The translations under genes and the position numbers were made by a program. Of a stretch of DNA of 51,655 nt, positions 30,302 through 39,433 are shown piece after piece. The stretch is from a virus. How positions within the stretch are numbered: the stretch's first letter is position 1; each line of letters opens with the position of its first letter. The stretch is taken from positions 1-51,655 of IMG/VR virus record IMGVR_UViG_3300030104_001604; one strand, written 5' to 3'. Below the pieces are notes generated by a model. It was not told where the DNA came from. It saw only the letters and a list, made by a program, of their open reading frames with translations, and searched no databases.

Positions 30302-30441
30302 TGGTGGGGTACTTAGTTGCCTTCTATGAATCTTTACGGCCTAAAGGTAAAGTCTTTAGGCCATTCAATACCTTTGGAATAATTATTATTAGTCTAGCTG
30401 TTACGTTTTCACTAGTCTATTCAATCATAGGACTTATATGA
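30301..30441 (+). CDS. Small membrane protein (46 aa)
   Basis: From ATG 30301 (overlapping the previous stop, TAATG) the product has a basic N-terminal half (RPKGKVFRPFN) and a C-terminal hydrophobic helix (FGIIIISLAVTFSLVYSIIG). It is ATGA-coupled to the next gene. Function unknown; its place among head genes is unusual for a membrane protein. Confidence 0.55.
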   Translation: MVGYLVAFYESLRPKGKVFRPFNTFGIIIISLAVTFSLVYSIIGLI

Positions 30442-30581
30442 AAAAAATTATAGCTTGGTGTATTAAACAATATGCTAACTTAGTAGAAAAACTTGGCATG
30501 GGTGTAGATAGTATTGCTTATGGATTAACAAATCATGCTTTTCGTATGTCTAAAAAAGCCAAGGCGTTAGCTGATGCCTGA
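30438..30581 (+). CDS. Small basic protein (47 aa)
   Basis: ATG 30438 overlaps the previous stop (ATGA), and the stop at 30581 overlaps the portal start by 8 nt. The product MKKIIAWCIKQYANLVEKLG continues to a basic amphipathic end (RMSKKAKALADA). Tight coupling on both sides supports it. Function unknown. Confidence 0.55.
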   Translation: MKKIIAWCIKQYANLVEKLGMGVDSIAYGLTNHAFRMSKKAKALADA

Positions 30582-32757
30582 AGATACGTTTTTAGAAAAC
30601 ACAGCCGATTCTGTTTTTTATGAAGATGTTGAAGGTGAGCATGGTAAAGAACTTAATCTTACATCTCAAATCAAATCTAACATAGTAGGTTTAATAGAAG
30701 ATCGTTATAATACTGCGGTAGATGTTAGAGAAAATGATGAAGGACGATGGATTACTTCTTACCATAATTATCGTGGCTTGTATCCTAAAAACGTAAGATT
30801 TAGAGAATCTGAAAAATCTAGAGTATTTATCAAGGTTACTAAAACTAAAGTACTGGCTGCTTTCGGACAGCTAGTTGATGTTATTTTTGGCACAGGTAAG
30901 TTTCCTATAGGTATAACTCATACTAAAATGCCTGAAGGTGTACAGGAATATGCTCATCTTGACAGAGATAATCCTACTCCTAGTATTGAGTCTACGCCCT
31001 CTCAAGAAAGTGAAGAACAAAAACAAACACCTTTTGATGTAGGTTATGAAGGAGATGGTCGAACACTAGCTCCTGGTGCAACTATGAACAACATAACCTT
31101 TATTGAACAAGAAGGAGAAAAAGCTAATAAACTAGCTCCCGGCCCTTCACCAATACCTGATGTACCAGAAATAAAACCTGCTGAAGTAAAATCTAGACGT
31201 ATGGAAAAGCTAATCCATGATCAAATTGAAGAATCAAATGGGTCTAGTGAAATACGAAATGCTTTGTTTGAAGCTGCATTATTTGGTACAGGTATTGTCA
31301 AAGGCCCATTTAACTTTAATAAAACATTAAATCGTTGGACTCGTGATGAAGATGGTGAACGTACTTACGATCCTTTAGAAGTCAGAGTACCTCGAATAGA
31401 GTTTGTCTCTATATGGGATTTTTTTCCAGATCCGTCAGCTACTACTGTTGACGAATGTGAATACATTGTACATCGTCATAAATTAAACCGTTCTCAATTC
31501 AGAGCTTTAAAGCGTATGCCTTATTTTGATGAAGAGGCAATTCGTGATTGTTTAATGATGGGGCCAAATTACGAAGAAAAGGATTACGAAACAGAACTAA
31601 GAGATGATGCACATACAAGTGAACAAGGTTTAGGTCAGTTTGAGGTATTAGAGTATTGGGGTATCATGGATGCAGAGTATGCTCGTGAAGTTGATATGGA
31701 CTTACCTGATGATGTAGACGAGCTATCTGAAGTGCAGATTAATGCATGGATTTGTAATGGTAAGTTATTACGTGCTGTTATTAATCCGTTCACACCCCAT
31801 CGTATTCCATACCATGCGTTTTCTTACGAGCGTAATCCCTATAGTTTTTTTGGGATTGGTGTGGCAGAGAATATGGACGATTCACAGAAAATTATGAATG
31901 GTCATGCACGAATGGCAATTGATAATTTAGCCCTCTCAGGCTCACTGGTCTTTGATGTGGATGAATCTGCTCTTGTAGGGGGACAGTCTATGGAAATATA
32001 TCCTGGTAAGATATTTCGTAGACAAGCTGGAATGCCCGGAACGGCAATCAATGGCCTCAAGTTTCCTAATACCTCTAATGAAAACATGATGATGTTTGAC
32101 AGGTTTAGACAGCTTGCAGACGAGCAGACAGGTATACCTAGTTATTCACATGGACAAACAGGTGTACAAAGCATGACACGAACAGCTTCAGGGATGTCAA
32201 TGCTACTAGGTGCAGCAAGTCTTAACATTAAAACTGTTGTAAAAAACTTAGATGATTTTCTTTTAAAGCCTTTAGGAGAAGCATACTTTCAATGGAACAT
32301 GCAGTTTCTTGAACAAGACTTAGGTGTAGAAGGAGATTTAGAAGTAAAAGCTACAGGCACAAACAGCTTAATGCAAAAAGAAGTGCGAAGCCAACGGCTG
32401 ACTATGTTCTTACAGACTGTACAGAATCCTGCCATTGCTCCGTTTGTTAAAGTGAACAAGCTAATTAGTGAACTTGCTTATAGTCTTGATTTAGATCCTG
32501 ATGAGATCTTAAATGATCCAGAAGAAGCAGCACTAATGGCTCAGATAATAGGAATGCAAAATGCTGGACAACCAACAGGCCAAGAAGCTGCTCCCCCTAG
32601 TCAACAACCCGGAGCTATGGGAAGCCCTGAAGGAGTACCTCCTACACCTCAAGAACTTGGAGCTACAGGCACTGGTGGGGGCAACATCGGAACAGGAAAT
32701 ATTCCGCAGCCAGGGGAAGGTGAATTTGCTGGTACGCCTAGAGCAGTTGAGGGATAG
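30574..32757 (+). CDS. Portal (head-tail connector) protein
   Basis: The 727-aa protein has the podovirus portal organisation: an N-terminal helical part (SQIKSNIVGLIEDRYNTA), a core with YHAFSYERNPYSFFGIGVAE (about 410-430) and NMDDSQKIMNGHARMAIDNL, and a long helical C-terminal barrel part with ARTASGMSMLL-type segment. It forms the dodecameric DNA channel at one capsid vertex. The last 70 residues are Pro/Gly/Gln-rich and low in complexity, and the DNA there also encodes another protein in a different frame. Confidence 0.85.
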   Translation: MPEDTFLENTADSVFYEDVEGEHGKELNLTSQIKSNIVGLIEDRYNTAVDVRENDEGRWITSYHNYRGLYPKNVRFRESEKSRVFIKVTKTKVLAAFGQLVDVIFGTGKFPIGITHTKMPEGVQEYAHLDRDNPTPSIESTPSQESEEQKQTPFDVGYEGDGRTLAPGATMNNITFIEQEGEKANKLAPGPSPIPDVPEIKPAEVKSRRMEKLIHDQIEESNGSSEIRNALFEAALFGTGIVKGPFNFNKTLNRWTRDEDGERTYDPLEVRVPRIEFVSIWDFFPDPSATTVDECEYIVHRHKLNRSQFRALKRMPYFDEEAIRDCLMMGPNYEEKDYETELRDDAHTSEQGLGQFEVLEYWGIMDAEYAREVDMDLPDDVDELSEVQINAWICNGKLLRAVINPFTPHRIPYHAFSYERNPYSFFGIGVAENMDDSQKIMNGHARMAIDNLALSGSLVFDVDESALVGGQSMEIYPGKIFRRQAGMPGTAINGLKFPNTSNENMMMFDRFRQLADEQTGIPSYSHGQTGVQSMTRTASGMSMLLGAASLNIKTVVKNLDDFLLKPLGEAYFQWNMQFLEQDLGVEGDLEVKATGTNSLMQKEVRSQRLTMFLQTVQNPAIAPFVKVNKLISELAYSLDLDPDEILNDPEEAALMAQIIGMQNAGQPTGQEAAPPSQQPGAMGSPEGVPPTPQELGATGTGGGNIGTGNIPQPGEGEFAGTPRAVEG

Positions 32758-32779
32758 CGTCAACGCTAATAAAAATTAA
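32561..32779 (+). CDS. Overlapping-frame small helical protein (72 aa)
   Basis: It starts at ATG 32561 with AGGA seven bases upstream, and 197 nt of its 219-nt frame lie over the portal 3' end in another frame. The product LPLVNNPELWEALKEYL...ATSEQEIFRSQGKVNLL...LRDSVNANK is a well-formed amphipathic helical protein. It resembles short proteins that follow portal in other marine podoviruses (from memory). The overlapped portal tail is low-complexity, which fits this frame being the constrained one. Confidence 0.7.
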   Translation: MLDNQQAKKLLPLVNNPELWEALKEYLLHLKNLELQALVGATSEQEIFRSQGKVNLLVRLEQLRDSVNANKN

Positions 32780-32791
32780 TAGGAATTTTTT

Positions 32792-34738
32792 ATGCATGAG
32801 TCAAAAAAATCTAAAAAAGAAAAAAGTTTAATGGTAGCCATACCTGAGTCTAGCCCTTCTGTTGAAGTAAATATTTATAATGATGGTGAAAAACGTGAAG
32901 GTAAAGCTGATGGTGGTTATTCTATGATGAATCCCCCCAGAGAAAAAGCTGTTTTTGGAAAATTAGCGCAAGCAGGGCTTCAATATGCAGGTGAAACAGT
33001 AGCCCCTAAAGCAATGAAAAAACTTTCAAAAACTCGTGTACCTAAAGAAATAACAGAAGAAATGGATGAGCTTTCTTATACATTAGATGAGCAAAAAGAT
33101 TTGTTAGATAAATATCCTGAAACTAAAGAAAGGTTTATTAATAAAATCGCAACTTTAGAAAATACAGCACGTAACATTGGTAGAGGAGGAGGTGGCCCTT
33201 CTGATACTGTTAAAAATAAATCATTAAAAATAATGCAAAGTCTTTTGCTTCCTAAAACTGGTAATCAAGATTTAGTTGAAAAAGGTATAAAAGCACAACG
33301 TACTACGTTTGATGAAAAATTTGATACAGGTACAGATACATTTTTAGCTGGTTTAGGTTTAGGCGTATTATATAATTACTTTGATGATAGTGAAGTAAAA
33401 GAATTAAAAAATTTACAAAGTAAAGAAACTGATATGTTGTTAAATACAATTGCTGAATTACAAAATGAAGTTTGGTTAAGTCAAAATACAAAACCACCTA
33501 CAAAAAAACAAGCAAGTTCTTTTGAAAAAGCTTTTAGTACTGCATGGAAAGCTAATGAAAAAACTTTTATGTTTGAAGGCAAAGAATATACTACTCAACT
33601 TGCAAGAACACAAAAATTTGAAGGTGGCCCTAAAAGTACTTTTGAAGGTCAAGGCAGTCCAGCTACTCCAGAAGCTTTAAAACAACGTGATGCTCGTGAA
33701 GCTGCTGTAGTAAAAGAAATACAACGTACAGGTGAAGATGATGAAGTTGTGTTATCTAAAGAAACATTAGGTAAATTAGCTGATATTGAAGAAGGAAAAA
33801 TGCTTATAGCCGAAGGTACAAAATTAAAAGATGAAGCAAGAAATAACGAAGCAAGGGCTTATGCAGAAAATGTTAGAAAACAAGGACAAATGATTTTAGA
33901 AGGAATTTTAAATTATACAAGAGATCAAAACTCATTAGGTGGGATGATTGATGATATTCAAAGTCAAGCAGCATCAGCAGCTACATCAAACTCAAAAAAA
34001 CCAAATATTATTACTGCTGCTCCTGATTTAAAAACTGTAGCAGCTTTAGATTATGCTACTACAACTGAAGGACAAATAGAATTAGATAAACAAGCTTTAG
34101 ATCCAAATAGGCAAATGGCACAAGAAGGCGGCATGCCTATGCCTCCTGAATTAATGCAACAGCCTATGCCTACAGAAGAACCTCCTGTCGATACTTATCC
34201 TAATATACCTCCAGAAGAAATGGCAGAAGTAGAAGCTTCACAACTTCCAGATGATGAAATGGAAGATGGTTATTTAGATTTCATAGTAAGTGAATCTTTA
34301 TCAGGACAAGAACAACAATATTTAATGGAGAGCCTAGAAGCTGATCCACAACTAAGCAGTATTATTGATAAATTAGTATTAACTGCTTCAGAATTTACTG
34401 GTCAAGGGGAAGTAGACGGCCCTGGAACTGGTGTCTCAGATTCGATACCTGCAAGGTTATCGGACGGTGAATTTGTTTTCACCAGAAAAGCAACTGACCA
34501 ATTAGGTGCTGACAATCTGCAAACAATGATGGATGACGCAGAACGTGCATATGATGGTGGGTTGCAAAAATATGCACTTGGTGGTGCTGTAGATGATACC
34601 GTATTGGGTGGTGCTGTAAAAGACACTACTCCGTTAATGGATGAAAAAGTTGACATGTACGGTACAAATAGACAGCAAGATGAAATGCGTAAGCAAATGA
34701 TGTACGCAAATCGTATGCCAAGTATTATAGGAACGTAA
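32792..34738 (+). CDS. Virion-associated protein of unknown role (648 aa)
   Basis: It lies between portal and scaffold. Long helical, Lys/Glu-rich stretches fill residues 50-380, a Pro/Met/Glu-rich linker follows (about 440-480), and the C-terminus has GPGTGVSDSIPARLSDGEFV (about 541-560) followed by ADNLQTMMDDAERAYDGG. That motif is familiar from several phage structural and tape-measure proteins. The end is Gly-rich. No enzyme motif was seen. It is probably a structural or assembly protein. Confidence 0.6.
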   Translation: MHESKKSKKEKSLMVAIPESSPSVEVNIYNDGEKREGKADGGYSMMNPPREKAVFGKLAQAGLQYAGETVAPKAMKKLSKTRVPKEITEEMDELSYTLDEQKDLLDKYPETKERFINKIATLENTARNIGRGGGGPSDTVKNKSLKIMQSLLLPKTGNQDLVEKGIKAQRTTFDEKFDTGTDTFLAGLGLGVLYNYFDDSEVKELKNLQSKETDMLLNTIAELQNEVWLSQNTKPPTKKQASSFEKAFSTAWKANEKTFMFEGKEYTTQLARTQKFEGGPKSTFEGQGSPATPEALKQRDAREAAVVKEIQRTGEDDEVVLSKETLGKLADIEEGKMLIAEGTKLKDEARNNEARAYAENVRKQGQMILEGILNYTRDQNSLGGMIDDIQSQAASAATSNSKKPNIITAAPDLKTVAALDYATTTEGQIELDKQALDPNRQMAQEGGMPMPPELMQQPMPTEEPPVDTYPNIPPEEMAEVEASQLPDDEMEDGYLDFIVSESLSGQEQQYLMESLEADPQLSSIIDKLVLTASEFTGQGEVDGPGTGVSDSIPARLSDGEFVFTRKATDQLGADNLQTMMDDAERAYDGGLQKYALGGAVDDTVLGGAVKDTTPLMDEKVDMYGTNRQQDEMRKQMMYANRMPSIIGT

Positions 34739-34739
34739 T

Positions 34740-34841
34740 AAGGCTACCTGATTTATCAGCCCCTTATTAAAATATAACCCCAAGGCTACCTTGTAGTATA
34801 AGCCCCTTAATTTTTAAGGCTACCTTACAACGACAAGCCCC
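34740..34841 (+). repeat. Three-copy leader repeat upstream of the scaffold gene
   Basis: The unit AAGGCTACC...AGCCCC occurs three times, starting at 34740, 34782 and 34816, with 9, 10 and 11 bases between the two conserved blocks. Each unit can pair GGCT with AGCC; the first also has CTGAT-TT-ATCAG inside. They fill the gap between the 648-aa gene and the scaffold ribosome site (GGAG 34845). They are probable RNA stem-loops in the scaffold/capsid leader. Confidence 0.7.
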
Positions 34842-34850
34842 AACGGAGTA

Positions 34851-35690
34851 ATGATGATGGAAGCAGAAAACATAGTAGAAGAACCGCAAGCAAATCCGTA
34901 TAACGCTAAAAAAGATTGGGCAACCCCCATTCAAAGTAATACAGAGGATGCTAATGGACTTTTTTTTGAACACTCTCAGGCCACCTCAGACGAAGCCCCT
35001 GAAGAAACAGAAAAACCAAAACAAAAAAGAGCCAACTATAAAAAAAGATACGATGATTTAAAACGTCATCACGATAGTAAAATTGCTGAGTTTAAACAAC
35101 GTGAGCAAGAGCTGTTGGCTACAAATCAGCCAACTTATCAAGCTCCAAGATCTCCAGAAGAACTTGAGGAGTTTAAACAGCAGTATCCAGATTTGTATGA
35201 TACTGTTGAAACAATTGCACATTCTAGAAGTTCAGAGCAAGTAGAAGCACTTCAGAATCAAGTATCGGCTTTGCAAAAACGTGAGCAAGAAATTGTACAA
35301 CGTGAAGCTATATCAGAATTGCAAAAACGACATCCTGACTTTGAAGAACTACGTAGCTCAGAAGAGTTTCACGAGTGGGCAAAACTTCAACCAGAAGATA
35401 TACAAGATTGGATATATGCAAATCCAGATAATGCTGGATTAGCTAGTAGAGCTATTGATCTTTATAAAATGGAAAACGGTCTTCAAATTAATGTTCCGTC
35501 TAAATCATCTAAGCGTCCAGCTAAACAAGCATCTGCAGCAGATATGGTGTCCACTAAAACGACAACTGTTGATGCAGCACAACCTGCTAAAATTTGGACG
35601 CAGAGGGAAATCGCCTCAATGTCTATGGCTGAATATGATAAATATGAACAAGAAATTGATCAGGCTATTCAGGAAGGCAGAGTGCGATAA
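34851..35690 (+). CDS. Scaffolding (capsid assembly) protein
   Basis: This is an acidic and helical protein of 279 aa. It has a Lys-rich block KPKQKRANYKKRYDDLKRHH (about 53-72), a coiled coil (EQVEALQNQVSALQKREQEI), and a C-terminal basic/helical end (AQPAKIWTQREIASM). It lies directly before the capsid gene, as in T7 (gp9). Three consecutive ATGs (34851, 34854, 34857) follow GGAG; the second or third has better spacing. It directs prohead assembly and is then lost. Confidence 0.8.
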   Translation: MMMEAENIVEEPQANPYNAKKDWATPIQSNTEDANGLFFEHSQATSDEAPEETEKPKQKRANYKKRYDDLKRHHDSKIAEFKQREQELLATNQPTYQAPRSPEELEEFKQQYPDLYDTVETIAHSRSSEQVEALQNQVSALQKREQEIVQREAISELQKRHPDFEELRSSEEFHEWAKLQPEDIQDWIYANPDNAGLASRAIDLYKMENGLQINVPSKSSKRPAKQASAADMVSTKTTTVDAAQPAKIWTQREIASMSMAEYDKYEQEIDQAIQEGRVR

Positions 35691-35721
35691 TTTGTCTTTT
35701 TATTTTAGAGGAGTCTAAACA

Positions 35722-36711
35722 ATGGCTTATAACCAATCAGATCAATATTTTGAACCAAGTACGGATACGAATGCCAACTTTGCGAATTCAGTATCTACTC
35801 AGGCTAATTCATACTTCCTACCTGCTATTTATAGCAAAAAGGTGCTTAACTTTTTTAGGAAAGCATCGGTAGCTGAAGCTATTACCAATACAGACTATGC
35901 TGGAGAGATCACGGCTTACGGAGATTCCGTCAAGGTAATCAAAGAGCCTGAAATCACAGTATACCAGTATGAAAGAGGAGCAGATGTAACGGCAACTAAA
36001 CTAACAGATGCAGAAGTTAATTTGGTTGTTGACACAGCAAACGCTTTTAAGTTCATCGTAGATGACATTGAAACTAAGATGTCACACGTAAACTTTAAAG
36101 AAGTAGCGTCTTCTTCAGCAGCTTACGCATTGCGTGACGCTTATGATGAAGGTGTTATTGCTACTATGTTTGCAGGTGTATCAGCATCTAGCCCTAATCA
36201 TATTCTTGGTTCTGATAACGCAACTGACCTAGCGGCTGGTACTTTTGATGGTACTGGTAACTTAGATATCGGTTTTGCTTCTGGCGAACACGACCCTATT
36301 GACGTGTTGTCACATATGGCACGTTTGTTGGATGAGCAGAATGTACCTGAAGAGGGACGATGGTTCTTAGCTAATCCTGAGTTTTATGAGCAGCTAGTAC
36401 AAAGTTCTTCTAAGCTACTTTCGGTAGACTATAACGCTGGTCAAGGTTCTATTCGTAACGGTTTAGTATCGTCTGGAAAGCTACGTGGTTTCGACATGTA
36501 CAAGACTAACAATATTGCATCTACCTCCAATGCGGCTGGTAAGTGTATTGCTGGTCACATGTCTTCAACCTGTACAGCACAGACTATTACTAGTACTGAA
36601 GTAATTCGTGACCCTGATAGCTTTGGTGACATCGTGCGTGGTTTGCACGTTTATGGAGCTAAAGTAATGCGTGGCGAAGCTTTGGTATCTGCCTTCTACG
36701 GTATAGACTAA
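35722..36711 (+). CDS. Major capsid protein
   Basis: This 329-aa protein lies after the scaffold gene, with GAGGAG before its ATG and a terminator after it. N-terminal SYFLPAIYSKKVLNFFRKAS, ITAYGDSVKVIKEPEI, FKFIVDDIETKMS and the C-terminal GLHVYGAKVMRGEALVSAFYG match the HK97-fold capsids of T7-like phages. It forms the icosahedral shell. Codon choice appears less AT-biased than in neighbouring genes, in line with high expression. Confidence 0.9.
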   Translation: MAYNQSDQYFEPSTDTNANFANSVSTQANSYFLPAIYSKKVLNFFRKASVAEAITNTDYAGEITAYGDSVKVIKEPEITVYQYERGADVTATKLTDAEVNLVVDTANAFKFIVDDIETKMSHVNFKEVASSSAAYALRDAYDEGVIATMFAGVSASSPNHILGSDNATDLAAGTFDGTGNLDIGFASGEHDPIDVLSHMARLLDEQNVPEEGRWFLANPEFYEQLVQSSSKLLSVDYNAGQGSIRNGLVSSGKLRGFDMYKTNNIASTSNAAGKCIAGHMSSTCTAQTITSTEVIRDPDSFGDIVRGLHVYGAKVMRGEALVSAFYGID

Positions 36712-36724
36712 GCTATTTAGCTAT

Positions 36725-36750
36725 GGGGGTCATATAGACCCCCTTTACTT
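36725..36750 (+). terminator. Intrinsic terminator after the major capsid gene
   Basis: GGGGGTC-ATATA-GACCCCC is a perfect 7-bp stem, followed by TTTACTTT. It is placed like the terminator after gene 10 in T7. It should partly stop head-gene transcripts so that capsid RNA exceeds tail RNA. Confidence 0.85.
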
Positions 36751-36764
36751 TAAAGGATAAAAAG

Positions 36765-36926
36765 ATGCCTGGAAATCAAATTGGAAGCGATGATAATCCA
36801 ATGATGTTTAGAAAAACACTAGTGAGTAAAGAATCTCGTTTTCGTAAAGGCTTTGATAAAAATAGATATCAAGCTAATTATGATCGTATATTTAAAAAAG
36901 GAGGTAATCGTGCCAGACAAAAATAA
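36765..36926 (+). CDS. Small basic protein (53 aa)
   Basis: From ATG 36765, with AAGGA eight bases upstream, the product MPGNQIGSDDNPMMFRKTLV continues into a basic end (KKGGNRARQK). It follows the capsid terminator and overlaps the next gene by 17 nt. Function unknown; a small virion or assembly component is possible. Confidence 0.55.
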   Translation: MPGNQIGSDDNPMMFRKTLVSKESRFRKGFDKNRYQANYDRIFKKGGNRARQK

Positions 36927-37068
36927 AAAGAGAGATATGTATATGGGTGGAGGATACTCTCGATCTATGATGAATAAAGGTGGTTATGCTTCTATTAAAG
37001 ATATGGCTTTAGCTTGTGAGAAAAAAGCAGGTGGTGTAAATACTAAAAGTAAACCTACTGAATCCTAA
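36910..37068 (+). CDS. Small Gly/Lys-rich protein, GTG start (52 aa)
   Basis: The best start is GTG 36910 with AGGAGGT five bases upstream; a longer frame from ATG 36853 has no ribosome site. The product has MYMGGGYSRSMMNKGGYASI and a Lys-rich end. The NKGG motif recalls short phage proteins near capsid genes. The stop overlaps the tail tube start by 1 nt (TAATG). Confidence 0.6.
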   Translation: MPDKNKKRDMYMGGGYSRSMMNKGGYASIKDMALACEKKAGGVNTKSKPTES

Positions 37069-37835
37069 TGGCAACGTATCTTAATTTAACAAATGAACTA
37101 CTAAGAGAATTTAACGAGGTTGTATTAACTTCTTCTGATTTTAGTTCTGCCATAGGTATTCAACAACATGCTAAAGATGCAATCAATAGAGCATACTTAG
37201 ATATTGTTAATGAAGAACCATCTTGGCCTTTTTTAGCTACGGCTGAAAGTGGTGCAACTGATCCAATGTACGGTAATGTATATATTGAAACTACTGCTAA
37301 TACACGTTGGTATGAATTAAAACCAGCAAGTTCTAGCATAACAACTGATTATGGTTATGTAGATTGGTCTAATTTTCTTGTAACTACAGTAGGTGTATCA
37401 GGCGAATCTGCACCTTTTACAGCAGCTAATTTAAGATTTATTACAACAGAAGAATGGAAAGACTATTACAGACTTTCTGAAAATAAAGATGATGCTGGTG
37501 ATGCTAATGGTGGAGAACCAAAAAGAGTTATAAGAAGTCCTGATGCACGTAAGTTTGGATTAAGTCCTATACCAGATAAAGTGTACCGCATTTGGTTTTA
37601 TGCGTATGATTTACCTACAGAGCTTGATGCTCATGGAGATACTATTGTATTTCCTGATGTTTATAAACCTGTATTACTAGCAAGAGCTAGGTATTTTCTA
37701 TGTCAATTTAAAGAAAATATGCAAGCGGCTGCTTTTGCTTTAGAGGATTATAAAAAAGGTATTAAGTATATGCGTTCTGCTTTAATGACTCCAACACCTT
37801 ACTATATGAAAGATGATAGAGTAGGTTTTGCTTAA
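37068..37835 (+). CDS. Head-tail adaptor / tail tubular protein A-like
   Basis: The 255-aa protein starts MATYLNLTNELLREFNEVVL and includes HAKDAINRAYLDIVNEEPSW, WFYAYDLPTEL, FPDVYKPVLLARARYFLCQF and a helical end. This is the pattern of T7 gp11-like adaptor proteins, which sit between portal and tail nozzle. The following gene starts immediately after its stop. Confidence 0.8.
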   Translation: MATYLNLTNELLREFNEVVLTSSDFSSAIGIQQHAKDAINRAYLDIVNEEPSWPFLATAESGATDPMYGNVYIETTANTRWYELKPASSSITTDYGYVDWSNFLVTTVGVSGESAPFTAANLRFITTEEWKDYYRLSENKDDAGDANGGEPKRVIRSPDARKFGLSPIPDKVYRIWFYAYDLPTELDAHGDTIVFPDVYKPVLLARARYFLCQFKENMQAAAFALEDYKKGIKYMRSALMTPTPYYMKDDRVGFA

Positions 37836-39431
37836 ATGTCACAGGCATTTGGATTTAGCTGTAAAGGTGGTCTAAATACAAACTTAAATCAATTTGAGTT
37901 GTTGACTACGCCTGGAGCAGCTACAGAGTTACAAAACTTTGAAGTTGATTCTGATGGTGGTTATAGACGTATTAATGGTTATGCTGCTTTTGGTGATGCT
38001 AGACCAAATACCACTAATCGTATTTTAGGTATTGCAGTATATGGCGATGGTCTTATTGTATGTTCTGGAACAAATATTTATTTTACAGTAGATGGTGATA
38101 CATACTTACAAATAAATAGAAGCAGTGTGTCAGGAAGTGGAGATAATTATTCTACATTTACTGGTCGCTCAACATTAACAAGAACAAATCAAGGACAATG
38201 CTCTATTTCTCTTTTTGAAGGTTCTACAACATATGGTGAAATATTCATATGTGATGGAGCAAACAAACCTTTTTATTTTAAAATGACAGGTTCAGGAGCA
38301 TTAAGTGGTCGAACATACTTTGCTGCTGAAGTAGCAGTAGATACAGATAAAACTCCATCTGTAGGTGTAATACATGATAAACATTTTGTTGTAGGTGGTG
38401 CAAGTGCAGCTTCTAATACAGTTTATTATAGCGGTACTTTAGATCCAGATGATTTTACATCGACAGGATCAGGAAGTATACAGCTTGAAGATCAAATTGT
38501 AGGGTTAAAAAGTTTTCGTAATGATTTATATATTTTTTGTACTAATAGTATTTTTAAATTATCAAACATAAACAATAGTAGTACAATTGTTGTTGTACCT
38601 GTAGCAAAAAATGTAGGCTGTTTAAGTCATTTTAGTATTCAAGAAATAGGAGGTGATCTAGTCTTTTTAGCACCAGATGGTATTCGTAGTGTTGCAGGTA
38701 CAGCACGAATTGGTGACGTTGAATTAGGATCTGTAAGTAGACAGATACAATCTGTAATATCTGATATAGCTAGTAGTGCTAATTCATTTATTATTACTAG
38801 TTGTATTTTAAGAACTAAAGCACAGTATCGTTTATTTTATTGTACAACTGCTGCATCAACTGCAACTTCTAAAGGTGTAATAGGAACTTTAACTAAAAAC
38901 GGTTTTGAATGGTCAGAAACATTAGGTATTCAAGCACCAGCATTAACATCTGGTTTTAATTCAGATGGAATAGAAAAAATATTTCATGGTGATAATTTAG
39001 GGTATATTTATACACATGACTCAGGAAATTCTTTTTTTTCTGATGGCACAGCCCTTGATATAGAATCAAAATATCAAACACCTAATTTTGATTTTGGAGA
39101 TGCTGGAACAAGAAAAACATTAAAGTATGCTAAAATATCTATTACACCTGAAGGCTCTGTAGAACCTTCTTTTAGAATTAGATATGACTATGAAGATAAT
39201 AATATTCCTCAACCAACAGAAACAAATATAACAAATATTTTACTTCCTTCTTTATTTGGAACAGGAGTTTTTGGAACTTCACAGTTTGGTGGATCAACTG
39301 ATCCTATGGTACGAAAAACAATAACAGGCAGTGGTCATGCAGCTAATTTTAGAATTAGAAGCAATGATCAAAAATCAGCATACGCTATAAATGGAATGTA
39401 CATCGACTATGTACCTTCTGGTAGGAGATAA
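37836..39431 (+). CDS. Tail nozzle / tail tubular protein B-like
   Basis: This 531-aa, beta-rich protein (SCKGGLNTNLNQFELL, RRINGYAAFG, LVFLAPDGIRSVAGTA, GFEWSETLGIQ) has repeated Y/G/D-turn strands, as expected of a beta-propeller nozzle like T7 gp12 or P22 gp10. Its position after the adaptor gene agrees. It begins right at the end of the previous gene without a gap. Confidence 0.75.
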   Translation: MSQAFGFSCKGGLNTNLNQFELLTTPGAATELQNFEVDSDGGYRRINGYAAFGDARPNTTNRILGIAVYGDGLIVCSGTNIYFTVDGDTYLQINRSSVSGSGDNYSTFTGRSTLTRTNQGQCSISLFEGSTTYGEIFICDGANKPFYFKMTGSGALSGRTYFAAEVAVDTDKTPSVGVIHDKHFVVGGASAASNTVYYSGTLDPDDFTSTGSGSIQLEDQIVGLKSFRNDLYIFCTNSIFKLSNINNSSTIVVVPVAKNVGCLSHFSIQEIGGDLVFLAPDGIRSVAGTARIGDVELGSVSRQIQSVISDIASSANSFIITSCILRTKAQYRLFYCTTAASTATSKGVIGTLTKNGFEWSETLGIQAPALTSGFNSDGIEKIFHGDNLGYIYTHDSGNSFFSDGTALDIESKYQTPNFDFGDAGTRKTLKYAKISITPEGSVEPSFRIRYDYEDNNIPQPTETNITNILLPSLFGTGVFGTSQFGGSTDPMVRKTITGSGHAANFRIRSNDQKSAYAINGMYIDYVPSGRR

Positions 39432-39433
39432 CA

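Noticed and set aside
36853-36909. Upstream ATG start for the 52-aa protein
   Set aside because: It lacks a ribosome site and overlaps most of the preceding gene, whereas GTG 36910 follows AGGAGGT at ideal spacing.
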